Assembly: GCA_041398225.1 (NCBI GenBank)
Contig: JAWKVD010000014.1
Location: forward strand, 40,074 to 104,073
Length of the DNA: 64,000 nt
Reading direction: 5' to 3'
From: JAWKVD01 sp041398225
GTDB taxonomy: Bacteria; Pseudomonadota; Alphaproteobacteria; Caulobacterales; Hyphomonadaceae
The notes beneath the pieces were generated by a model. The model ran no database searches. It was not told where the DNA came from and saw only the letters and a list, made by a program, of their open reading frames with translations. Position 1 is the stretch's first letter, and each line of letters begins with the position of its first letter. Shown piece after piece: positions 36,876 to 45,289 of the stretch. Position numbers and translations under genes: made by a program.

Positions 36876-37508
36876 CGATCGCTCGGTCGGGCGCGCGGTC
36901 TCTGCTGAAAGCCGACGCGCCGCGGTCAAAGCAACCGTGCGCCCCTTGTCGGCCTGCATCCGCACATGCCGGACATCGAAAAACCCGGCCAGCTCCAGCG
37001 CCTTTATCGCGCGCGCGAGTTTCGCCTCGGCTTGTCCTGCGTCCTGTTCGAGGCCGACATCTCTCGCCATGGATACGAGACGGCCGCCCGGACGCAACAC
37101 GCGCGCGAACTCGCGAGCGATCCGCCCCACCTTGTCCTCCGGGGCCAGCGCATCGATTGCGATAAGGCCGTCGACCGAACCGTCCGCCAGCGGAACCGCG
37201 TCCGCCCGCGCCTCGACAAGATCGACGCATCCGACATCGAGATACGCCTGGTTGCGGCGCACCGCGGCGCGCATCAGGGACGCCGACGTTTCAATGCCGA
37301 TGATCCGCCCGCAGGTCTTGCGATCAGCCAGAAGCGCGACCGCCACGCCGGGACCGGAGCCCGCGACCAGGATGTCTTCTCCGGATTTAGGCGCCAAAAG
37401 CTCGACCGCTTCCGCCTCGACGGCGCGGTTCGATCGTGCCTTCGCCCACGCCGCCAGTCCGGCGAAGGGCTCCCAGCCCGCGGAGGTGTGCGGCTCTCGC
37501 TGCGCCAA
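36837..37508 (-). CDS. class I SAM-dependent methyltransferase
   Basis: The 223-residue product has a SAM-binding motif I in ILVAGSGPGVAVALL and the acidic end of strand 2 in IGIETSASLM. It also has VEARADAVPLADGSVDGLIA and FARVLRPGGRLVSMARD, the pattern of small-molecule methyltransferases of the UbiE-like group. The substrate is unknown. A TTG start at 37508 is proposed because AAGGGGG precedes it by about five bases; no ATG exists nearby in frame, so the exact start is tentative. Confidence 0.8.
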   Translation of the reverse strand: MAQREPHTSAGWEPFAGLAAWAKARSNRAVEAEAVELLAPKSGEDILVAGSGPGVAVALLADRKTCGRIIGIETSASLMRAAVRRNQAYLDVGCVDLVEARADAVPLADGSVDGLIAIDALAPEDKVGRIAREFARVLRPGGRLVSMARDVGLEQDAGQAEAKLARAIKALELAGFFDVRHVRMQADKGRTVALTAARRLSAETARPTERSSAVGAADPIDET

Positions 37509-37636
37509 TCGCGCCCCCTTCGATGCGGACAGTATCGCAGGGCGAGATGAAAGTCTTGTGTCGGGACGGACGCCCGCGACCACGAATGGTTGAGCGCGCA
37601 ACCGCCGGCGGCCCCGCTGCAGCGCAAGCCGAACCG

Positions 37637-38125
37637 TCAGTCGTCGTCGCCGCCCCGCGAGGCGCCGGCCTGCGCGCCAAGACGTTCGGCGGCATCGGTC
37701 ACAGCGGTCAGAAACCGGCGTCCGTTCTCTAGTAGAACGGGCTCGATCTCGGCGGCGAGGGTATCGTTGAACTGGCGCCAGACCTCGACACCGCGCTCCA
37801 GCAGATCGACGCCCTCTTCGGTCAGCTCGACCTGCTTGCCGCGCCGTCCTCGTCCGCCTTCCGAGCGGACGAGCCCTCGACGCTCGAGAACCGTCAGGTT
37901 CCGCGTCAACGTGCTCTCTGAAAGCATCAGGTTCTCGCTCATCGCCGCGATGGTCTTTTCGGGACGCATGGCGATCACCGCCAGCAACGTCATCTGTGCG
38001 ACGTTTAGATCCAGCGGACGCAGGAGCGCATTGGCGTAATTGGATACGGTGCGCGAGGCGCATCGTGTGTTGGTGCCAAGGCAGATCGCTCTCAGCAGCT
38101 CCATCTCGTCAAATAAATGTTGCAT
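37637..38125 (-). CDS. MarR-family transcriptional regulator
   Basis: The 162-residue winged-helix dimer-type regulator has the recognition region MSENLMLSESTLTRNLTVLERRGLV followed by the wing RGRRGKQVELTEEG. MarR proteins usually repress a divergent gene and respond to small phenolic or oxidant ligands. Here the divergent neighbour encodes a small secreted protein 84 bases away. ATG 38125 overlaps the palindrome GCATATGC (38122-38129). Confidence 0.92.
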   Translation of the reverse strand: MQHLFDEMELLRAICLGTNTRCASRTVSNYANALLRPLDLNVAQMTLLAVIAMRPEKTIAAMSENLMLSESTLTRNLTVLERRGLVRSEGGRGRRGKQVELTEEGVDLLERGVEVWRQFNDTLAAEIEPVLLENGRRFLTAVTDAAERLGAQAGASRGGDDD

Positions 38126-38209
38126 ATGCCTTTTCGATTGCGGCGCGTTATTTCTGCACCTACAAGATTTTCCTCCCTCACTTCAACCAGGATAACATTG
38201 GAGAAGGTC

Positions 38210-38497
38210 GTGATACGCAAGTCTTTGGTTCTTTCCTCCCTGATTCTGGCCGTCGCCGCTGCGGCGCCCGCCGACGCAAAAACCTCCATCGCCTCCGCCA
38301 AGAAGGCCTGCATCGCTGCGGTGAAAGCCGAAGAGAACGTCAAAAGCGCCAAGGTTTCAGACAATGAGACCCGCGCGCTCGCCGGCACGTATGTCTTCAC
38401 CCTGCGCGTGAAAACCAAGGATGGCGCGTCGGCGAAAGCGACCTGCACCATCTCCGACGCGGACGGCAAAGTCTCCGCGGTCGAATTCGTCGAATAG
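38210..38497 (+). CDS. small secreted protein, paralogue 1
   Basis: The 95-residue product has a signal peptide (cleavage near APADA) and a mature domain of about 72 residues with two cysteines (KKACIAAV and KATCTISD). GTG 38210 has GGAG six bases upstream. It is divergent from the MarR gene and is followed by a terminator hairpin. It aligns along its full mature length with the protein at 38655-38957: AK-x-S near the start, C-x-AA, an ET pair, a central F-x-L-x-VR-type strand and a late Cys. The function is unknown. Confidence 0.78.
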   Translation: MIRKSLVLSSLILAVAAAAPADAKTSIASAKKACIAAVKAEENVKSAKVSDNETRALAGTYVFTLRVKTKDGASAKATCTISDADGKVSAVEFVE

Positions 38498-38502
38498 CCG
38501 GT

Positions 38503-38534
38503 TTGTCCCGACGGACCGGTGTTCGTCGGGACAA
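38503..38534 (+). terminator. hairpin terminator after secreted paralogue 1
   Basis: TTGTCCCGACG (38503-38513) pairs perfectly with CGTCGGGACAA (38524-38534), an 11-base-pair stem six bases after the stop codon. There is no long T-run. Confidence 0.6.
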
Positions 38535-38540
38535 CCAGAC

Positions 38541-38638
38541 AATTCCATTACAGAACTATGTATAGGCGCGATCCAGCTACGGATTAGCGCCACTGTCTTG
38601 GCATGGCCTGTTGCCCATGCAAGTTCTGTTATGGAATT
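38541..38638. repeat. nested inverted-repeat element (three-way-junction-like)
   Basis: Outer 17-base arms (38541-38557 and 38622-38638) are complementary at 16 of 17 positions. The 64 bases between them hold two more hairpins: GGCGC/GCGCC (38565-38569 with 38587-38591) and GCATGG/CCATGC (38601-38606 with 38615-38620). The right arm ends four bases before the GGAG of paralogue 2 and covers an in-frame ATG at 38631. It may be a structured 5' UTR, an operator-bearing cruciform or a remnant of a small mobile repeat. Confidence 0.6.
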
Positions 38639-38654
38639 AATGGAGATCCACAAC

Positions 38655-38957
38655 ATGCTTCACGCTCCCCGAGCCCACCTCCCGCTTCTGGCGCTCGCCG
38701 CCGCCGCGATCACGCTCACGGCTCTGCCCGCCGAAGCGAAGGTCTCCCTCACCAAAGGACGCAATCTCTGCGTTGCCGCCGCCGAGGCTCGGGAGCCCGC
38801 AGCGGAATCCGTCAATGTGCGGAACAAGGAAACCACCACCTCCAAGACGCACATCTTCTATCAGCTGGCCGTGCGCTTCTCGGACGAGCGGTCGGAACGG
38901 CTGCAATGCGCTGTCGACCGTGAAAGCGGCGAGGTTGCGATCACGCCGGCGACATAG
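38655..38957 (+). CDS. small secreted protein, paralogue 2
   Basis: The 100-residue product has a signal peptide (cleavage near LPAEA) and a domain with the same layout as its neighbour at 38210-38497: AKVSLTKGRNLCVAAAEA, NKETTTSKTHIFYQLAVRF and LQCAVDRESGEV. ATG 38655 has GGAG nine bases upstream; in-frame ATGs at 38631 and 38640 are alternatives but would disturb the signal peptide. It is probably a tandem duplicate. The function is unknown. Confidence 0.75.
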   Translation: MLHAPRAHLPLLALAAAAITLTALPAEAKVSLTKGRNLCVAAAEAREPAAESVNVRNKETTTSKTHIFYQLAVRFSDERSERLQCAVDRESGEVAITPAT

Positions 38958-38968
38958 GCGGCGCCCGG

Positions 38969-40336
38969 CTAGCCTGCGACTTCGAACGCCATCAGAAGCG
39001 TGCGCTGGCGGCCCGAGAAATTGTTGTCCGAAATAATGTAGAGCCGGGTCCCGCCGCCTGGCTCGGGCGTCGCCGCGATGCCTTCGAAATTGTCGACGTT
39101 GATCGCCAGCGCGCCCATGCTCGCCAACACCTCGCTCTCGCCGCCCCGAAAGCGGACGTGCGAGCGCTCGTTCAGCTCGTTGACGATCCGCGCGGGCAGG
39201 TTTGACTGGTCGAGGTCACGACGAAACACCGTACGTTCGATCATGATGGCGTTGCCGAGCACATTGTCGAAGCCGCGATGCAGCGAATAGGCGACAACGT
39301 CGCCTTCATCGTCCGGCGCCGGCGCCAGATCGAGCCCCACGAAGTCCGGCGCGCCTTCGCCAAGCGCGAGATCGAACGACGGCGCGCCTTCCAGCGCCCG
39401 GGCCGACAATGGCCCCTTGCCGCCCACCCTGGTTTCAAGCCCGACGAACAGGTTCCAGTCGGGCGTCACCGCCAACGGCTCCGGCCCTGAATTCGCGCCG
39501 ACCGAAAGGCCGGCCTTCGCGAAAGCGTCCGGCAGCGAACGCCCGCTCCCCTGCACAACGATCGGTGCGCCGCGCGCCGCCGCCCCGCACCCTCCGATAT
39601 CATAGGCCAGAACACGGTGGTCGCGCTCGAACGACACCAGCGCGAGGCCATCCTGATAGGCAAGCCCCTCGGCGTCCGCCTCCAGCTTGCCGTCAAGCGG
39701 ACGCCCGTCCGCACCGTTCAAAGGCGCCATGCGCGCGGCGAGCGGTGTCAGACCATCGTCCGCGAGATCGATCCAGACCAGCGCGCCGGTGTCGGACACC
39801 GCCAGCAGGTCGCCGGTTTCCAGCACGTCGAGCCCGGACAATCCGCCGAAGCGGGGATCGCTGCTGGTGAGCTGGAACCCGCCCAGATAGGTGAGCTTGC
39901 CGATCGACTTGCGCGCCCCGATGCGGCTCAACGAGACCGGCTTCGCCTGAAGATCAATCGTCTCCGGCTCGCTCATCGAGACGCCTAGCGGACACGACGC
40001 CTCGCGCAGACCTTTCAGATAGCCGGCCAATGTAAGGTCGGGCCCAGGATCTGGCCCAAGATCGGACTCAAGATCGGACCGGGCCGAAGCGGTCACGTCC
40101 GGCGCGGCGCTCTCGGCGGCGACAACGGACGCGGCGCCAGCGTCACCGGTAGCATCCGCCGTCTTCGCGGCGTCGACCGCCGGCGCAGCGACGGAAGCGG
40201 CTACGGATGGCGCCGGCGAGGACGATGCGGACGAGGAGGATGCGGACGACGGGGCGTCCGGCGAAACCGCGCAGGCCGACACGGCGAGCGCGCACCCCAA
40301 GGCGAACCCCCAGGCCGGAATCCTAGCTGGCGCCAC
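38969..40336 (-). CDS. lipoprotein with esterase-like phytase domain
   Basis: The 455-residue product has a lipobox (VSAC) and a Ser/Ala-rich linker of about 80 residues ending in an Asp-Pro-Gly repeat. A beta-propeller-like domain of the esterase-like activity of phytase family follows: FGGLSGLDVLETGDLLAVSD, ADAEGLAYQDG, NSGPEPLAVTPDWN and LYIISDNNFSG. It may act on phosphate esters at the envelope, but activity is not proven for most members. A GTG start lies inside the end of cobT (14-base overlap), suggesting coupling. Confidence 0.82.
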   Translation of the reverse strand: MAPARIPAWGFALGCALAVSACAVSPDAPSSASSSSASSSPAPSVAASVAAPAVDAAKTADATGDAGAASVVAAESAAPDVTASARSDLESDLGPDPGPDLTLAGYLKGLREASCPLGVSMSEPETIDLQAKPVSLSRIGARKSIGKLTYLGGFQLTSSDPRFGGLSGLDVLETGDLLAVSDTGALVWIDLADDGLTPLAARMAPLNGADGRPLDGKLEADAEGLAYQDGLALVSFERDHRVLAYDIGGCGAAARGAPIVVQGSGRSLPDAFAKAGLSVGANSGPEPLAVTPDWNLFVGLETRVGGKGPLSARALEGAPSFDLALGEGAPDFVGLDLAPAPDDEGDVVAYSLHRGFDNVLGNAIMIERTVFRRDLDQSNLPARIVNELNERSHVRFRGGESEVLASMGALAINVDNFEGIAATPEPGGGTRLYIISDNNFSGRQRTLLMAFEVAG

Positions 40337-42326
40337 GCTTGACCTCGCCGAAGGAGGTGCGCTTCACCGCACGACCAAGGTCGGTCGTTCCGGTTCCCAC
40401 CGATCCCGACATCTTCCCCCCCGCCTTCGCCGCGGGTTTCGATCGCTGCGACGCGCGCGACGGCTCCGGCTGCGACGACCCGCGCTGGGATTCCTCTTCC
40501 GAGAACAATTCGGCCAGCTTGTCGGTCATCACGCCGCCAAGCTGCTCGGCGTCGACGATCGTCACCGCCCGGCGATACCAGCGCGTCACGTCGTGCCCGA
40601 TGCCGATGGCGATCAACTCCACCGGCGAGACCGTCTCGACATGATGGATCACCTCGCGCAGGTGCTTTTCGAACGGGTTGCCGACATTGACCGAAAGCGT
40701 CGAGTCGTCGACCGGCGCGCCGTCGGAGATCACCATCAGGATCTTGCGGTTCTCGCCGCGCGCCAGCAGGCGGTCATGCGCCCACAACAACGCTTCGCCG
40801 TCGATATTCTCCTTCAGCAGCCCCTCGCGCATCATCAGCCCGAGATTGCGCCGCGTGCGCCGCCACGGGGCGTCCGCCGACTTGTAGATGATGTGACGCA
40901 GATCGTTCAGCCGGCCCGGATGCGCGGGTTTTCCGGCCTTGATCCACATGTCGCGCGACTGGCCGCCTTTCCACGCCTGCGTGGTGAAGCCAAGAATCTC
41001 GACCTTCACCCCGCAGCGCTCGAGCGTGCGCGCGAGAATGTCGGCGCACAGCGCAGCGACCATGATCGGCCGACCGCGCATCGAACCGGAATTGTCGAGC
41101 AAGAGCGTCACCACCGTGTCGCGGAACTTGCTTTCATCTTCCTGCTTGAACGACAGCGGCGCGGTGGGATCGACGATCACCCGCGTCAGCCGCGCGGTGT
41201 CGAGAACGCCCTCTTCCAGATCGAACATCCACGACCGGTTCTGCTGCGCCATCAAGCGGCGCTGCAGCCGGTTGGCGAGACGCGACACCGCCCCCTGCAG
41301 CCCCTGCAACTGCGCATCGAGATAGGCGCGAAGACGCGTCAGCTCCTCCGGGTCGCACAGCGCATCGGCGTGCGCGACCTCGTCGAACTGCGTGGTGTAG
41401 ACCTTGTAGTCGGACTTGAGATCGTCGCTCGGCCGGAAATTGGGACGCACCGGCGTCGAAGGGTCCTCATCCTCGTCGTCGACATCGGTGGCGTCCATGT
41501 CCATGTCGGCGTCGGTTTCGACACGGGTCTCGGTCTGGTCCTCGCTCTCGCCCTCGCCCGGCTCGCCGGCCTGCGTCTCTTCCTCGCCCTGCTCGCCTTC
41601 GCCCTCGTCCTCGCCGGGCTCAGGCGCCTTGGATTCGCTTTCGGACTCTTCTTCAGCGGCCTCGTCCTGGTCGGCTTCGCCTTCCTCGCCCGCGCTGTCG
41701 TCGCCCATGTCGAGATCGCGCAGCAGCGCCTGCATGATCTCGGCGAAGGCGTTCTGGTCGCGCATCGCGGCCGGAAGCTTCGACATCGACAGGCCGGCCT
41801 TTTTCAGGATTTCCTCGCGCCAGGGAGCTGCGGCGGCCTCGGCGCTGACCGGCAGCGGACGGCCCGTCATCGCCTCGCGCAGCAGAAACTCCACCGCGTC
41901 CCACATCGGCGCCCGGGCCTTGATGTCGGTGCGACCATAGCCGGCGCGCTCGCAGCGGCGCTCAAGCGCGGCGTCGAGGTTCTCGGCGACGCCCTCCATC
42001 GCCACCGAACCGATCGACTCGATCCGCGCCGTCTCCGCCGACTCGAACAGCCGGCGCGCATCGTCCCGCCGGGGCGACAGAGCCGTGTGCTTGCGCGCGT
42101 CGTGGTGCGCCAGCTTCAGCGCCAGCGCGTCCGCCTCGCCGCGCGAAAGCGCGATCGCCTCCACGGTCAGCGCCCGCGGAGGCGTGGTGAGCGTAATGTC
42201 GCGTCCCGACGCCCGGCCGCCGTCCATGGCGAATTCGACGCTGGTCTCCTCGCGCCCGGCGAGGGCGCGGGTGGCGGCGGCCAGCGCGTCGCGAAACATC
42301 TCGTTGCGGTCGGTGGGACGGCTCAT
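40323..42326 (-). CDS. cobT: aerobic cobaltochelatase subunit CobT
   Basis: CobT with CobS and CobN inserts cobalt into hydrogenobyrinate diamide. The 667-residue product has an N-terminal helical region, an extremely acidic central linker (about residues 205-290) and a C-terminal von Willebrand A domain with the MIDAS motif LLLDNSGSMRG near residue 410. cobS is on the same strand 1.3 kb away rather than adjacent; cobN is not in the window. Confidence 0.94.
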   Translation of the reverse strand: MSRPTDRNEMFRDALAAATRALAGREETSVEFAMDGGRASGRDITLTTPPRALTVEAIALSRGEADALALKLAHHDARKHTALSPRRDDARRLFESAETARIESIGSVAMEGVAENLDAALERRCERAGYGRTDIKARAPMWDAVEFLLREAMTGRPLPVSAEAAAAPWREEILKKAGLSMSKLPAAMRDQNAFAEIMQALLRDLDMGDDSAGEEGEADQDEAAEEESESESKAPEPGEDEGEGEQGEEETQAGEPGEGESEDQTETRVETDADMDMDATDVDDEDEDPSTPVRPNFRPSDDLKSDYKVYTTQFDEVAHADALCDPEELTRLRAYLDAQLQGLQGAVSRLANRLQRRLMAQQNRSWMFDLEEGVLDTARLTRVIVDPTAPLSFKQEDESKFRDTVVTLLLDNSGSMRGRPIMVAALCADILARTLERCGVKVEILGFTTQAWKGGQSRDMWIKAGKPAHPGRLNDLRHIIYKSADAPWRRTRRNLGLMMREGLLKENIDGEALLWAHDRLLARGENRKILMVISDGAPVDDSTLSVNVGNPFEKHLREVIHHVETVSPVELIAIGIGHDVTRWYRRAVTIVDAEQLGGVMTDKLAELFSEEESQRGSSQPEPSRASQRSKPAAKAGGKMSGSVGTGTTDLGRAVKRTSFGEVKRGAS

Positions 42327-42399
42327 AGGGCTGGTTTAGTCTGCTCACGCGTCATGGGAAAGTCTTGCGCGGCGCCCGATCGATCCCGGACGACCCGCT

Positions 42400-43080
42400 C
42401 TAGGAAACGTTTGCGTCGAACAGCTCGACCGTGCGTTCGAAGGCGAGCGCGTCGGCCGCCTCGTCATAGCTGTAGCTGCCCTTGCGCGCAAAACCGTGAT
42501 CGGCCTCGTACCAATAGACCGGCACATCCGGATGCCGGGCGGCGAAGGCGTCGACCTTCTCCTTGGGAATCCAGACATCCTTCTTGCCGAAATGGCAGAT
42601 CACCGGGTTGTTCGGCTTCATGTCGGCCATGTCGGGAATGTTGCCGCCGTAATAGCAGGAGGCGGCGGCGAGGCCCGGAATCTGCGCCGAGGCCAGCCAG
42701 CTCATCGTGCCGCCATAGCAGAACCCGGTGATGCAGACCTTGCCGGACTTGGCCAGCAGATCGAAACAGGCGCCGATGTCGCTGAGGGCGTTCTGGGGGC
42801 CGTTTTCCCGGGCGAGCGTGCCGCCTTCTTCAAGGTGGTCCTTCACGTCGGCGGGCTGGACGATGTAGCCGGGACGGGCGCGGTCGAACATCGAAGGCGC
42901 CAGGACTTCATATCCCGCCGCGGCGAAGCGCTCGCTCATGGCCTTGATGTGGTCGGAGAGACCGAAAATCTCCTGGATCAGGATCACTCCGCCCTTGCGG
43001 GGGCCGGTCGGCTGCACGGAATAGGCGTCGAGTTCGAACCCGTCGCGGCTGGTGATGCGGATCATTTCGCCATTGGCCAT
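42400..43080 (-). CDS. dienelactone hydrolase-family protein
   Basis: The 226-residue alpha/beta hydrolase has the cysteine nucleophile elbow ITGFCYGGTMSW, an acid near HFGKKDVWIP and the His in YEADHGFA, the DLH triad. DLH opens dienelactones in chloroaromatic breakdown, but most homologues have other ester substrates. ATG 43080 has GGGAG eight bases upstream. Its upstream region carries a 14-base tandem repeat array. It lies between cobS and cobT. Confidence 0.93.
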   Translation of the reverse strand: MANGEMIRITSRDGFELDAYSVQPTGPRKGGVILIQEIFGLSDHIKAMSERFAAAGYEVLAPSMFDRARPGYIVQPADVKDHLEEGGTLARENGPQNALSDIGACFDLLAKSGKVCITGFCYGGTMSWLASAQIPGLAAASCYYGGNIPDMADMKPNNPVICHFGKKDVWIPKEKVDAFAARHPDVPVYWYEADHGFARKGSYSYDEAADALAFERTVELFDANVS

Positions 43081-43097
43081 GTGCGTGTCTCCCAATG

Positions 43098-43153
43098 TTG
43101 TTCAGGCAGTTTTGTTCAGGCAGTCTTGTTCAAACTGTCTTGTTCAAACCGTC
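43098..43153. repeat. four tandem 14-base repeats upstream of the dienelactone hydrolase gene
   Basis: The units are TTGTTCAGGCAGTT, TTGTTCAGGCAGTC, TTGTTCAAACTGTC and TTGTTCAAACCGTC, followed by a degenerate fifth starting TTGTTCGG. The array sits 18 bases before the gene start, in its promoter or leader, and contains the near-palindrome TTGTTCAA. Sequence drift along the array suggests stepwise duplication. Confidence 0.85.
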
Positions 43154-43211
43154 TTGTTCGGCCTCGCGCCCGGTTCGGGCCCGTTCGCCGGACGCCGCCG
43201 CCAGGCGGCGC

Positions 43212-43517
43212 TCAATCGTCTCGCGCCTGCGCCCCGTCGAGATGGGTTCCGCCGATCGCCTGATACAGCGTGAACAGGTGATGGTGCGCCATCGCCGCCT
43301 GCTTGTACCACTCCGGGTTGGAGGCGATGGCGGGGTGTTCGAACAGGTGCCGCTCAAGCATGTCGAGCACCAGGCTGGCGGTGTGCAGCGCCTCGTGACA
43401 GCCGAGCGTCCCCGGCGCGAAGGCCTCCTCCACCGGAACGCCCAGATGCAGCGCGCCGGACAGACGTTGCAGCGCCTCCTTGCGCTGCGCTTCGATCTCG
43501 CTGTCGCTCGGCGTCAT
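43212..43517 (-). CDS. conserved hypothetical protein
   Basis: This is a 101-residue, mainly helical, soluble protein. Notable features are several histidines (LGCHEALHTASLVLDMLERHLFEHP and AMAHHHLFTLYQAIGG) and one Cys, which could bind metal. There is no signal or membrane segment. It lies 73 bases after cobS and before the 14-base repeat array. No named family is recognised. Confidence 0.72.
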   Translation of the reverse strand: MTPSDSEIEAQRKEALQRLSGALHLGVPVEEAFAPGTLGCHEALHTASLVLDMLERHLFEHPAIASNPEWYKQAAMAHHHLFTLYQAIGGTHLDGAQARDD

Positions 43518-43590
43518 GGACGGCCTTTCCCGGTCTGGCTCTCCGGCGGCGGCGTGGACCCAAGGCCCTGCGGCCCCGGCCCGTTCAATC

Positions 43591-44574
43591 TCAGGCCACC
43601 TTCACCATGGCGGCGCTTTCCGGAAGCTCCTGCGCGAAGGCGCGCTGATAGAATTCGGCGACCACCGGCCGCTCAAGCTCGTCGCACTTGTTCACGAAGG
43701 TCATGCGGAAGGCGAGACCCACGTCTCCGAAGATCTGCAGGTTCTCCGCCCAGGTGATCACGGTCCGCGGGCTCATCACGGTCGAGATATCCCCGCCGAT
43801 GAACGCGTTGCGCGTCATGTCGGCGACGCGGACCATCTTGGAGATGATCTCCTTGTCGATCTCCGGAGTCTTGGCGTGCACGATCTCCACCTCGGCGTCG
43901 TGTTCGAGATAGTTGAGCGTGGTGACGATGCTCCAGCGGTCCATCTGCGCCTGGTTGAGCTGCTGGGCGCCGTGATAGAGCCCGGTCGTGTCGCCAAGGC
44001 CCACCGTGTTGGTGGTGGCGAACAGGCGGAAGGATTTGTTCGGCGACAGCACGCGGTTCTGGTCCAGAAGGGTGAGCTGGCCGGAGGCCTCCAGCACGCG
44101 CTGGATCACGAACATCACGTCCGGGCGGCCCGCATCGTATTCGTCGAACACCAGCGCGACCGGGCGCTGCAGCGCCCACGGCAGAATGCCTTCCCGGAAT
44201 TCGGTAATCTGCTTGCCGTCGCGCAGAACGATCGCGTCCTTGCCGATCAGATCGATCCGCGAGACGTGGCTGTCGAGGTTGACGCGGATCAGCGGCCAGT
44301 TGAGGCGCGCCGCGACCTGTTCGATGTGGGTGGACTTGCCGGTGCCGTGATAGCCCTGCACCATCACCCGGCGATTGTGCTTGAAGCCCGCTAGGATCGC
44401 CATCGTGGTCTGTGGATCGAAGCGATAGGTCTTGTCGATCTCGGGCACATAGGGGCTGCGCTCGGCGAAGGCGGGAACCTTGCCGTCCATGTCGATCCCG
44501 AACGTCTTGCGGATGTCGACATTCTTGGTCGGCTCCAGGGACAGGAGATCGTCGGCGGTATCGATAACGGACAT
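43591..44574 (-). CDS. cobS: aerobic cobaltochelatase subunit CobS (AAA+)
   Basis: CobS is the ATPase partner of CobT. The 327-residue product has Walker A GYHGTGKST (about residues 74-82), Walker B LVFDEYDAGRPD, a sensor-type LFATTNTVGLGDTTGLYHG and an arginine-finger region QMDRWS. The N-terminal DIRKTFGIDMDGKVPAF is characteristic of CobS. It is separated from cobT by a small hypothetical gene and the DLH gene. Confidence 0.95.
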   Translation of the reverse strand: MSVIDTADDLLSLEPTKNVDIRKTFGIDMDGKVPAFAERSPYVPEIDKTYRFDPQTTMAILAGFKHNRRVMVQGYHGTGKSTHIEQVAARLNWPLIRVNLDSHVSRIDLIGKDAIVLRDGKQITEFREGILPWALQRPVALVFDEYDAGRPDVMFVIQRVLEASGQLTLLDQNRVLSPNKSFRLFATTNTVGLGDTTGLYHGAQQLNQAQMDRWSIVTTLNYLEHDAEVEIVHAKTPEIDKEIISKMVRVADMTRNAFIGGDISTVMSPRTVITWAENLQIFGDVGLAFRMTFVNKCDELERPVVAEFYQRAFAQELPESAAMVKVA

Positions 44575-44862
44575 GGGAGGCGCTTCTTCTGATTAGGTCG
44601 CTCAAGGATAGGCGGTCCCGGCGCGGTTATGCAACGCACCATTGACGCAGGGATGGGCCGCCGCCGGCCCGGGTGCGACGTTCGGTTGCGGCGCCCGGCC
44701 CGCCGGAACCTGAAATCGGTAGCAAACCGGCTGCGTTCCGGCCAGATCGCCCGCACCGGGCGATTGCGCGAAGGCTCCGGATGGGTCTGGATAGCGTCCG
44801 CGGCCCGCTGGCGGCGAACCGGCGGCCATCCGGCGACCGGCCGAAAATCGGGGAGACAGTCC

Positions 44863-45246
44863 ATGGCGAAGGTTCTGGGTATCGGCGGCGTGTTCTTCAA
44901 ATCGAAAGACCCGCCGGGGCTGCTGAAATGGTATCAGGAGGTTGTCGGCCTTGAGGTCCACGACTGGGGCGGCGTGTTCATCACCCCCGAGGCGATGGCG
45001 GCCCAGCCCGGGGCCGGCACGGTGTTCAGCCCATTCAAGCAGGATACCGACTATTTCGCCCCGTCCGAGAAGGACTTCATGATCAATCTGGCGGTCGACG
45101 ATCTCGACGGCGTCCTTGCGAATTGCGCGAAACACGGCGTGACCCCGGTGAAGACCTTTCCGGACGAGGCCAATGGCCGCTTCGCCCACATCATGGACCC
45201 GGAAGGCAACAAGATCGAACTCTGGCAGCCCAAGGCCATGGGCTAG
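44863..45246 (+). CDS. VOC-family (glyoxalase-like) protein
   Basis: The 127-residue protein has two beta-alpha-beta-beta-beta modules: VLGIGGVFFKSKDPPGLLKWYQEVVGLEV and INLAVDDLDGVLANCAKHGV, ending ANGRFAHIMDPEGNKIELWQP, where the Glu is the usual metal ligand. It could be a glyoxalase, dioxygenase or resistance-type protein; the substrate is unknown. GGGAG lies seven bases before ATG 44863. Confidence 0.9.
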   Translation: MAKVLGIGGVFFKSKDPPGLLKWYQEVVGLEVHDWGGVFITPEAMAAQPGAGTVFSPFKQDTDYFAPSEKDFMINLAVDDLDGVLANCAKHGVTPVKTFPDEANGRFAHIMDPEGNKIELWQPKAMG

Positions 45247-45289
45247 GACCACGAGTTAGGGCCGCAAGTTAGGGCGAACGGCTACCGCG

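Noticed and set aside
40593..42731. 712-codon open frame antisense to cobT
   Set aside because: It is a shadow of cobT: no ribosome-binding site and a repetitive Arg/Leu composition mirroring the acidic linker.
43098..43153. Possible CRISPR-like array
   Set aside because: Repeats are contiguous 14-base units without spacers and no cas genes are near.
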